A stretch of DNA of 64,000 nucleotides. Source: Pseudonocardia sp. DSM 110487. GTDB taxonomy: Bacteria > Actinomycetota > Actinomycetes > Mycobacteriales > Pseudonocardiaceae. The stretch lies in the NCBI RefSeq assembly GCF_019468565.1, contig NZ_CP080521.1, positions 682,001 to 746,000 on the forward strand, read 5' to 3'. The notes beneath the pieces were generated by a model. It was given only the letters and a program-made list of their open reading frames with translations. It did no database searches and was not told where the DNA came from. The translations under genes were made by a program, and so were the position numbers. Shown one piece after another: positions 23,443 through 30,709 of the stretch. How positions within the stretch are numbered: position 1 is the stretch's first letter; every line of letters starts with the position of its first letter.

Positions 23443-24713
23443 GGGTGGTCGTCGTCGGAGCCGGCGTCGTCGGGCTGTGCACCGCGCTCGCCCTGCGCCG
23501 GGAGGGCGCGGACGTCAGCGTGCTCGACCGGGCGAGCGTGGACCACGGCGCGTCGGCGGCCAACGCCGGCTGGGTGGTGCCGGTGCTGTCGGCGCCCCTG
23601 TCCGGACCGGGTGTGCTGACGGAGGTGGCCACGGCGACTCTGCGCGGCGAGGGCTCGGTGGGGGTCCGGCCCGCGGCAGGCCTGCTCGGCTGGGCGGCCG
23701 GGTTCCTGCGCAGCACGCGCGCCGACCGGCATCGCGACGGCCTGCGCGCCGTGCTCGCCCTCGGAGCCCGCAGCGTCGAGCTGTTCGACGAGCTGCGGGC
23801 GTCGGGGGTGGAGTTCGAGATGCATCGCCGCGGGCTGCTGATCGCCGCCCGGACCCGGCACGGGTTGGAGTCGGCCGAGGCGCTGGTGGCGGCGGCTCGC
23901 GCGGCCGGGTACGGCGGCGAGACACGGGTGCACGTCGGATCGGCGGTGCAGGCGCTCGAACCGGCGCTGGCCGACGCCGTGGTCGGTGTCGTGCACGCCG
24001 TGGCCGACGCGCACGTGCGCCCCGAGTCGTTGCTCGCCGGGCTGCGCGCCGCCCTGCTCGCGGAGGGGGCGACGCTGCGCCGCGGCGTCGCCGTTCGAGG
24101 GGTCGAGCGCGACGGCGGCGGCTGGACGGTCGCCACCACGAGCGGCGCCGTCCGCGCTGACCGCGTCGTGCTCGCGGCCGGTGTCGACACCGCGGTGCTG
24201 CTGCGCGAGCTCGGGGTGCGCGTGCCGTTGCTGGCAGGCACGGGCTACAGCGTCACCGCGAGCGGGACCGGCACGGTGCCGGCACACCCGGTGAAGCTGA
24301 TCGAGGCGAACCTCGCCTGCTCGCCGTTCGAGGGCGGTCTGCGCCTGTCGGGCATGTTCGAGCTCGGCGCTCGTGGAAGTACGGTGCGAGCGCGGGCGCT
24401 GCGGCGGATCCGGGCGGGCGCCCACCGCTACCTGCGGGACTGGGCGCCGGTCGAGGACGGGACGGCGATCGCGGGGATGCGCCCGGCCACCCCGGACAGC
24501 CTGCCAGTGATCGGCGGTGTGCCCGGCCACGACGGGCTCTTCACGGCGACCGGGCACGGTACCCTCGGCCTCACGCTCGCGCCTGCCACCGCCGCTGCGC
24601 TCGTTCCGCCGGTGCTGCACGGGACGCCAGCGCCGGAGCTCGCGCCGTTCGCCGTCGAGAGGTTCGCCACCCGGCCCACCGCTGCCGCGCGGGTGCTGCG
24701 CGAAGGGGTCTGA
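23439..24713 (+). CDS. FAD-dependent amino acid/amine oxidoreductase (DadA-like)
   Basis: A 424-aa DAO-superfamily flavoprotein. The N-terminal dinucleotide-binding motif VVVVGAGVVGLCTALAL is at residues 2-20, followed by LDRASVDHGASAANAGWVVP, which matches the D-amino-acid dehydrogenase small-subunit pattern, and a C-terminal GMRPATPDSLPVIG segment where family members contact FAD. It oxidises a C-N bond of an amine or amino acid. GTG start overlapping the microprotein. Its position between a symporter and eutB suggests it prepares the substrate for EutBC, for example by N-dealkylation; that is a hypothesis. Confidence 0.85.
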   Translation: MRVVVVGAGVVGLCTALALRREGADVSVLDRASVDHGASAANAGWVVPVLSAPLSGPGVLTEVATATLRGEGSVGVRPAAGLLGWAAGFLRSTRADRHRDGLRAVLALGARSVELFDELRASGVEFEMHRRGLLIAARTRHGLESAEALVAAARAAGYGGETRVHVGSAVQALEPALADAVVGVVHAVADAHVRPESLLAGLRAALLAEGATLRRGVAVRGVERDGGGWTVATTSGAVRADRVVLAAGVDTAVLLRELGVRVPLLAGTGYSVTASGTGTVPAHPVKLIEANLACSPFEGGLRLSGMFELGARGSTVRARALRRIRAGAHRYLRDWAPVEDGTAIAGMRPATPDSLPVIGGVPGHDGLFTATGHGTLGLTLAPATAAALVPPVLHGTPAPELAPFAVERFATRPTAAARVLREGV

Positions 24714-24714
24714 G

Positions 24715-26109
24715 ATGCGCTTCCGGGCAACCGTGGGTGGCCGCACGTACGGGTTCGACGCGGTCGCCACCGTGCTCGCCAGGGCAAGTCCGGCCCGCTC
24801 CGGCGACCAGCTCGCCGGCGTGGCGGCGGCGAGCGCCCAGGAACGGGTGGCGGCCCGCACCGTGCTGGCCGACCTGCCGCTGTCGGTGTTCCTGGAGGAA
24901 CCGGTCGTCCCGTACGAGTCCGACGAGGTCACGCGCCTGATCGTGGACACGCACGACCCGGCGGCGTTCGCGCCGGTGTCGCACCTGACGGTCGGCGGAT
25001 TCCGCGACTGGCTGCTGTCCTACGAAGCCACAGCGCCGGTGCTCGCCGCGCTCGCGCCCGGGCTCACGCCGGAGATGGTCGCCGCCGTCTCGAAGCTGAT
25101 GCGAAACCAGGACCTCATCCAGGTCGCGCGCCGGTGCCGGGTGGTCACGCGGTTCCGGAACACCATCGGGCTGCCGGGCAGGCTGTCGGTGCGGTTGCAG
25201 CCCAACCACCCCACCGACGACCCCCGCGGCGTCGCGGCCTCGATCCTCGACGGCCTGCTGCACGGCTGCGGCGACGCGGTCATCGGGATCAACCCGGCCA
25301 CGGACAGCATCCCCGCCGCGATCACGCTGCTGAAACTGATCGACGACGTTCGGCAGCGCTACGACATCCCGACGCAGTCGTGCGTGCTCACCCACGTCAC
25401 GAACACCATCGCGGCCATCGAGCGGGGCGCGCCGGTCGACCTGGTGTTCCAGTCGATCGCGGGCACCGAGGCCGCGAACCGCGCCTTCGGCATCGATCTC
25501 GCGGTCCTCGCCGAAGCACACGCGGCGGCCTTGTCCCTGGAGCGCGGCACGCTCGGCGCGAACGTCATGTACTTCGAGACCGGGCAGGGGAGCGCGCTGT
25601 CGGCGGACGCCCACCACGGCGTCGACCAGCAGACGCTCGAGGCGCGCGCCTACGCCGTCGCACGCCGGTTCGACCCGCTGCTCGTCAACACGGTCGTCGG
25701 GTTCATCGGGCCGGAGTACCTCTACGACGGCAAGCAGATCACCCGCGCTGGCCTGGAGGACCACTTCTGCGGCAAGCTCCTCGGCGTCCCGATGGGCTGC
25801 GACGTCTGCTACACCAACCACGCCGAAGCCGACCAGGACGACATGGACACCCTGCTCACGCTGCTCGGCGCGGCCGGGTGCACGTTCGTGATGGGCGTCC
25901 CAGGGGCGGACGACATCATGCTCAACTACCAGAGCACCTCCTTCCACGACGCGCTCTACGTCCGGTCGGTGCTCGGACTGCGGCCGGCGCCGGAGTTCGA
26001 GGCATGGCTGGAGCGGATGGACCTGATCGACGACGAGGGCCGGGTCCGCGAGCTCGCCCCGCGAAGCCCTCAGCTCACCCGGCTCGTCGGAATGCTGGAG
26101 GCATCGTGA
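24715..26109 (+). CDS. eutB: Ethanolamine ammonia-lyase large subunit
   Basis: A 464-aa EutB, full family length. EutB/EutC use adenosylcobalamin to convert ethanolamine to acetaldehyde and ammonia. Recognisable segments include KLMRNQDLIQVA, RFRNTIGLPGRLSVRLQPNHP, GDAVIGINPATDS, FQSIAGTEAANRAFG, MYFETGQGSALSA and GCDVCYTNHAEADQDDMD, all typical of the TIM-barrel active site. It starts 1 bp after the preceding stop and overlaps eutC by 4 bp. No acetaldehyde dehydrogenase, reactivase (EutA) or microcompartment shell gene is in the window, so this is a minimal, compartment-free eut locus. Confidence 0.97.
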   Translation: MRFRATVGGRTYGFDAVATVLARASPARSGDQLAGVAAASAQERVAARTVLADLPLSVFLEEPVVPYESDEVTRLIVDTHDPAAFAPVSHLTVGGFRDWLLSYEATAPVLAALAPGLTPEMVAAVSKLMRNQDLIQVARRCRVVTRFRNTIGLPGRLSVRLQPNHPTDDPRGVAASILDGLLHGCGDAVIGINPATDSIPAAITLLKLIDDVRQRYDIPTQSCVLTHVTNTIAAIERGAPVDLVFQSIAGTEAANRAFGIDLAVLAEAHAAALSLERGTLGANVMYFETGQGSALSADAHHGVDQQTLEARAYAVARRFDPLLVNTVVGFIGPEYLYDGKQITRAGLEDHFCGKLLGVPMGCDVCYTNHAEADQDDMDTLLTLLGAAGCTFVMGVPGADDIMLNYQSTSFHDALYVRSVLGLRPAPEFEAWLERMDLIDDEGRVRELAPRSPQLTRLVGMLEAS

Positions 26110-26840
26110 GCGAGCCGGTGCCGGATCTCTGGGCCGCTCTGCGCCGGCACACCTCCGCCCGGATCGGCCTCGGCCGGGCCGGCGACAGCGTGCCGACGGC
26201 CCGGCTGCTCGAGTTCGAGGCCGCGCATGCCGCCGCCCGCGACGCCGTGCACACGCCGATCGACGTGGCGGCGATCCGGGCGCAGCTCGGCGGCCTCCCG
26301 ACTGTCACGGTCCGCAGTGCCGTCCGCGACCGAAGCCACTACCTGCGGCGCCCGGACCTCGGCCGGCGTCTCGACCCGGAGTGCACAGGGCTGCTGGAGG
26401 CCCGGGGGTACGACGTCGCTTTCGTGATCACCGACGGCCTCTCCGCGCGTGGGGTGCACGACCACGCTGCCGCGGTTCTCCTCGCCGCGGTGGAGCAGTT
26501 GCCCGGCTGGTCGGTGGCGCCAGTGGTGCTGGCCACGCAGGGGCGGGTGGCGCTGGGCGACGAGATCGCCGAGCGGCTGGGCGCCGCGTTCGTCGTCGTG
26601 CTGCTCGGGGAGCGGCCGGGCCTCAGCGCGGCAGACAGCCTCGGCATCTACCTGACCGCCGACCCGCACGTCGGCCGCACGGACGCCGAGCGCAACTGCA
26701 TCTCAAACGTGCGCCCGCCCGAAGGGCTCGGACACGCGGCGGCGGCCGGCAAGCTCGTGCACCTCATGCACGAAGCTCGCCGGCTCGGGATCACCGGAGT
26801 GGGTCTCAAGGACGACACCGCCGCGCTGCCGGAAGGCTGA
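26106..26840 (+). CDS. eutC: Ethanolamine ammonia-lyase small subunit
   Basis: A 244-aa EutC that completes the adenosylcobalamin-dependent ammonia-lyase with EutB. Typical segments are TSARIGLGRAGDS, SHYLRRPDLGRRL, FVITDGLSARGVH, GRVALGDEIAE, LLGERPGLSAADSLGIYLT and AERNCISNVRPPEGL. The GTG start overlaps the eutB stop (GTGA), ensuring balanced synthesis of both subunits. It is the last gene of the operon; a convergent oxidoreductase gene ends 10 bp away. Confidence 0.97.
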   Translation: MSEPVPDLWAALRRHTSARIGLGRAGDSVPTARLLEFEAAHAAARDAVHTPIDVAAIRAQLGGLPTVTVRSAVRDRSHYLRRPDLGRRLDPECTGLLEARGYDVAFVITDGLSARGVHDHAAAVLLAAVEQLPGWSVAPVVLATQGRVALGDEIAERLGAAFVVVLLGERPGLSAADSLGIYLTADPHVGRTDAERNCISNVRPPEGLGHAAAAGKLVHLMHEARRLGITGVGLKDDTAALPEG

Positions 26841-26850
26841 CAGCGCCTGA

Positions 26851-27861
26851 TCACTTCGTGGTGAGCACGGCCTTGCCGTTGATTTCGCGGCGTTCGAGTG
26901 CGCGGTGCACATCGGCTGCCTGGGCGAGTGGGAAGGTCGCGCCGGGTGCAACCTCGAGCTCGCCGGCGTGCACCTGCTCGAGCAGCCGGCGCAGGCTGTG
27001 GCGGTACCAGTCGTGGTTCGACTTGATCTCTTTGGGCAGCATGCACACGGCCGTGCGGCGGCCCGGCAGCAGGTTCAGCAGGTTGACCCGCAGGGCGCCG
27101 CGAACCGTGTCGGCGACCATGTGGCCAGGGCGGCCGGCGAACGCGTAGCTCACGAACACGCCGCCCCTGGCGAGTAGCCGGTACCCCTTGCGGATGTTCG
27201 CCCCGCCGATGTGGTCGAAGACGGCGCTGATCCCGTCGGGCTCGCGTTGGGCGATGACGGCGGCGAAGTCCTGATGCCGGTAGTCGATGAAGCTGACGCC
27301 GTAGCGTGCGAGCCGCTCGTCGCTGCCCGCCGCCGAGGCGGTGCCGTACATGCGCAGCCCCTTGAGCCGTCCGAGCTGGCTCAACGCCTGGCCGACGCCC
27401 CCAGAGGCTCCGTGGATGAGCACGGTGTCGCCGGTGGTGAGCTGTGCGTGGGTCTCGAGGATGCTCAGCGCGGTTAGGTAGTCGAGTGGGACGGTGGCCG
27501 CGACAGCCGGATCGAGGCCGTCCGGAAGGGGGACCAGCAACCAGGACGGCAGGACGACGTAGTCGGCGTAGGCGCCCATCTTCGGCAGCGCGGCCGCCAC
27601 GAGCGTCCCCGGTTCGAGCTCCTCGTGGTCGACCACTTCGCCGACCAGTTCGTAGCCGGGCGTGAACGGCACCTTGCGTTGCAGGAGGTAGTCCCCACGG
27701 CGCGCCATGAGATCGGTGAAGCCCACGCCGATCGCGACTGTCCGAACCCGGGCGTGGCCGGGCGGGGGAGCGGAAAAGGTCCGCTCCCTCAACCGGAGTA
27801 CCTCGACCCCGCCGAAGGACTCGACGATGATCTCTCGACCGGACAATGCTTCGTCGTTCAT
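26851..27861 (-). CDS. Zinc-independent medium-chain (quinone oxidoreductase-type) dehydrogenase
   Basis: A 336-aa MDR-superfamily enzyme. The N-terminal GroES-like domain (FTDLMARRGDY, TPGYELVGEV) is followed by a Rossmann domain with LIHGASGGVGQALSQLGRLKG at about residues 145-165. The cysteine/histidine zinc ligands of alcohol dehydrogenases are missing, indicating an NADPH:quinone or enone reductase. Substrate unknown. It is divergent from the ECF sigma gene (94 bp between starts), which may regulate it. Confidence 0.87.
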   Translation of the reverse strand: MNDEALSGREIIVESFGGVEVLRLRERTFSAPPPGHARVRTVAIGVGFTDLMARRGDYLLQRKVPFTPGYELVGEVVDHEELEPGTLVAAALPKMGAYADYVVLPSWLLVPLPDGLDPAVAATVPLDYLTALSILETHAQLTTGDTVLIHGASGGVGQALSQLGRLKGLRMYGTASAAGSDERLARYGVSFIDYRHQDFAAVIAQREPDGISAVFDHIGGANIRKGYRLLARGGVFVSYAFAGRPGHMVADTVRGALRVNLLNLLPGRRTAVCMLPKEIKSNHDWYRHSLRRLLEQVHAGELEVAPGATFPLAQAADVHRALERREINGKAVLTTK

Positions 27862-27955
27862 CGCTTCTCCAAACGGACTTGCCCGGTCCGGGAGTCGATC
27901 TCCCGGTTCTGTCGATCTACTGCCCTGAACCCCGGCGACGAAGGAATGTGACGCG

Positions 27956-28840
27956 GTGGACGAACGCGCATGGCTGACCGAGCGTTTCGAGGACCACCGA
28001 CCCCATCTGCACGCGGTGGCCTACCGGATGCTCGGCTCGCTCGCCGAGGCCGACGACGCCGTCCAGGAGGCCTGGCTGCGTGTCGATCGCGCCGACACCA
28101 GCAGTGTGGAGAACCTCGGGGGCTGGCTGACCACGGTGGTCGCCAGGGTGTGCCTGAACCTGCTCCGCTCGCGCAGGCACCGGCGCGAGGAGCCGATCGA
28201 CCTGCGGGAGTTCGACTCGGTCATCGCCCATGGGGCCGGGGGTGACCCCGAGCAGGACGCGTTGATGGCCGACTCGGTCGGGGTGGCGCTGTTGGTGGTG
28301 CTCGACACGCTGCAGCCGGCCGAGCGCCTCGCGTTCGTGCTGCACGACATGTTCGCCATGCCCTTCGACGAGATCGCCCCGATGCTCGAGAAGTCCCCGG
28401 CCGCGACGAGGCAGCTCGCCAGCCGCGCCCGCCGCCGGGTCACGGGGACCGCCCCGGCACCCGACGCCGATCTCACCGACCGACGGCACGTCGTCGAGGC
28501 ATTCCTCGCCGCCACTCGCGGCGGGGACTTCGAGGCGCTGATCACCCTGCTCCACCCCGATGTGGTGCTCCGTGCCGACAAGGTGGCCGTCGGCGCGCCC
28601 GAACCCGTTGTGATCCGCGGCGCCCACCCGGTGGCCAAGGGCGCGATGGCCGCCATGAACCGCGCCTTGTTCACCGGACCGGCGCTGGTCGACGGGGCGG
28701 TCGGACTCGCGATGGCGCCCGGCGGCCGGCTCCGCCTCGTTCTCACCTTCACGATCATCGAGGGGGCCGTCACCGAGATCGAGGTGGTCGCGGAGCCGCA
28801 TCGCCTCGGTCGACTCGACCTCGCCGTTCTCAATGGTTGA
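27956..28840 (+). CDS. ECF sigma factor with C-terminal SnoaL-like domain (SigJ/ECF41-like)
   Basis: A 294-aa extracytoplasmic-function sigma factor. Region 2 (LHAVAYRMLGSLAEADDAVQEAWLRV, about residues 18-43) and region 4 (LQPAERLAFVLHDMFAMPFDEIA then SPAATRQLASRARRRV) are both clear. The C-terminal 120 residues (from RRHVVEAFLAATRGGDFEAL) form a SnoaL-like domain that in ECF41-type factors replaces an anti-sigma factor and tunes activity. GTG start with AAGGA about 10 bp upstream. It likely controls the divergent oxidoreductase. Its 3' end overlaps the convergent response regulator by 11 bp. Confidence 0.9.
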   Translation: MDERAWLTERFEDHRPHLHAVAYRMLGSLAEADDAVQEAWLRVDRADTSSVENLGGWLTTVVARVCLNLLRSRRHRREEPIDLREFDSVIAHGAGGDPEQDALMADSVGVALLVVLDTLQPAERLAFVLHDMFAMPFDEIAPMLEKSPAATRQLASRARRRVTGTAPAPDADLTDRRHVVEAFLAATRGGDFEALITLLHPDVVLRADKVAVGAPEPVVIRGAHPVAKGAMAAMNRALFTGPALVDGAVGLAMAPGGRLRLVLTFTIIEGAVTEIEVVAEPHRLGRLDLAVLNG

Positions 28841-29474
28841 GGTAGGCGAGGACCGCTCGGACGCGGCGGTGGGTGTCGTCGGCGGGTGGCAGCTCCAGTT
28901 TGGTGAGGATGTTGGTGATGTGCTTCTCGACCGAGGGTGGGGCGAGCACGAGCTCGGCGCAGATGGCCGAGTTGGACAGGCCCTGCGCGACGAGCGCGAG
29001 CACCTCTCGCTCACGGGCGGTGAGTGCGGTGATGCCCTGGTCGCGGTTGTTGCGGGCGAACAGCTGCCGGATCACCTCGGGGTCCATTGCGGTGCCGCCC
29101 GCGGCGACCCGGTCGATCGCGTCGAGGAACTCGTCGAGCGCGGTCACGCGGTCCTTGAGCAGGTAGCCGACCGCGCCGTTGCCGTCGGCGATCAGCTCGG
29201 CGGCGTAGGTGCGCTCGACGTACTGGGACAGGATGAGGATCGGCGCCTTCGGTTCGCGCTTGCGGATGGCGAGGGCGGCCCGCAGTCCCTCGTCCCGGAA
29301 CCCGGGCGGCATTCGCACGTCCACGATGGACAGATCGGGCCGGTGCTCCTGCACAGCGCTCTCGAGGTCGGGGGCGTTGTCCACCGCGGCGACCACGGTG
29401 TGCCCGGTGTCGGTGAGGATCCGGATCAGGCCGTCCCTGAGCAGGAGCAGGTCTTCGGCGATCACGATGCGCAT
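28830..29474 (-). CDS. NarL/FixJ-family response regulator
   Basis: A 214-aa two-component response regulator. The receiver domain has acidic residues E7/D8, phospho-acceptor D52 in SIVDVRM and the conserved lysine in GYLLKDRV. The C-terminal LuxR-type helix-turn-helix is ITALTAREREVLALVAQGLSN with SVEKHITNIL. It overlaps the sensor kinase gene by 13 bp and is the last gene of the ABC/two-component unit, which it probably regulates. Confidence 0.95.
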   Translation of the reverse strand: MRIVIAEDLLLLRDGLIRILTDTGHTVVAAVDNAPDLESAVQEHRPDLSIVDVRMPPGFRDEGLRAALAIRKREPKAPILILSQYVERTYAAELIADGNGAVGYLLKDRVTALDEFLDAIDRVAAGGTAMDPEVIRQLFARNNRDQGITALTAREREVLALVAQGLSNSAICAELVLAPPSVEKHITNILTKLELPPADDTHRRVRAVLAYLNH

Positions 29475-30700
29475 GGCAGCTCCGCGTGGACGACGGTCGG
29501 ACCGCCGGGTGGACTGGTGATCTGCATCCTGCCGTCGAGTGCCTCGACGCGGCGCCGTAGCCCGTCGAGGCCGGACCCGTCCGGGTCCGCGCCGCCGTGC
29601 CCGTCGTCGCGGATCTGCACGGACAGCATGCCGTCCGGGCGGCGGGTGACGGCCACGACGCACTCGTCGGCCTCGGCGTGCTTGATGGCGTTCGCCAGCG
29701 TCTCCGCGACCACGAAGTAGGCGGCCGACTCCACCGCGGGGGCCAGGGCGCCGACGTCGTCGGCGCGCACCACGACGGTGAGCGGCGCGTCGCCTGCCAG
29801 TGCGGTGAGCGCCGCGGCGAGGCCACGGTCGGTCAGGATCGGTGGGTGGATCCCGCGGACCAGCCTGCGCAGCTCGGCGAGCGCGTCGTCGAGCTGCCTG
29901 CGGGCGGTGAGCAGGTCGTCGCGCAGCGGGTCCTCCTGCCTGCCTTCGACGCGCATCCGGCGCTCGGCGAGGGCCAGCGTCATCCCGGCCGCGACGATGC
30001 GGGCCTGAGCGCCGTCGTGCAGGTCGCGCTCGATGCGCTGCAGCTCGGCGGCCTGCGCATCCACGACCCGGCGGCGGGTGACGGCGAGCTCGGTGGCTCG
30101 TTTCTCGAGGCGCTGCCGGGGGCCCGGCCCGAGCAGCCGCTCCGCGACCCGGGCCTGCGCCATCGCAAGCACGCGGACCAGCCACCAGGCCGGGAAGGCC
30201 AGCGCGAGTCCGAGCACGCTGAGTGCGAGCCGGCCCGGGACCGTGTGGAACAGCGCATCGACGAGCGGGGGCAGGTGTGGGTTGGGCACGGCCCACAGCC
30301 AGGTGGGCGCGGCGATCGTGGCGAGGTCGAGGATCGCGATCACCACGCCTGGGATCCCGCAGGCGAGCCCGAGCGGGAACAGCAGCGCCAGCCATGCGAG
30401 GTCCCGCCACGTCGCCGGCTGACGGAGCAGATCGCGGCCCCGCGCCCAGGGGTTCGCGCCCACCCCGGGTTCGTAGGGATCGGGGATCGGCCGGCCCAGC
30501 AGCGCCCCCGCCCGCAGCCGCTCCAGGTGGGCGATCCGGCGGGTCACCCACGTGACGGCCAGGAAGAGGGGCGAGCCGAGGTAGGTCACCGACAACAGGC
30601 CGCTGGCCAGCGTGGTGAACAGGACCCATATGAACGCGGCCGGTCCGATCAACACGCCGGTCAGCAGGTGGGCCAGGTCCCTGGCCGCGCGGGCGAACAC
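29462..30700 (-). CDS. Sensor histidine kinase (HisKA_3/LiaS-DesK type)
   Basis: A 412-aa membrane kinase. The N-terminal half (about residues 1-190) has several hydrophobic segments forming a membrane sensor with no large extracellular domain. The dimerisation/phosphoacceptor motif RIERDLHDGAQAR has the phosphorylated histidine at H228; the ATP-binding domain shows TLANAIKHA (N box) and IRDDGHGGADPDGSGLDGLRRRVEAL (G boxes). GTG start 9 bp after the permease stop. This class commonly senses membrane or antibiotic stress detected through the linked ABC transporter. Confidence 0.92.
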   Translation of the reverse strand: MFARAARDLAHLLTGVLIGPAAFIWVLFTTLASGLLSVTYLGSPLFLAVTWVTRRIAHLERLRAGALLGRPIPDPYEPGVGANPWARGRDLLRQPATWRDLAWLALLFPLGLACGIPGVVIAILDLATIAAPTWLWAVPNPHLPPLVDALFHTVPGRLALSVLGLALAFPAWWLVRVLAMAQARVAERLLGPGPRQRLEKRATELAVTRRRVVDAQAAELQRIERDLHDGAQARIVAAGMTLALAERRMRVEGRQEDPLRDDLLTARRQLDDALAELRRLVRGIHPPILTDRGLAAALTALAGDAPLTVVVRADDVGALAPAVESAAYFVVAETLANAIKHAEADECVVAVTRRPDGMLSVQIRDDGHGGADPDGSGLDGLRRRVEALDGRMQITSPPGGPTVVHAELPCAS

Positions 30701-30709
30701 CTGGAGAAC

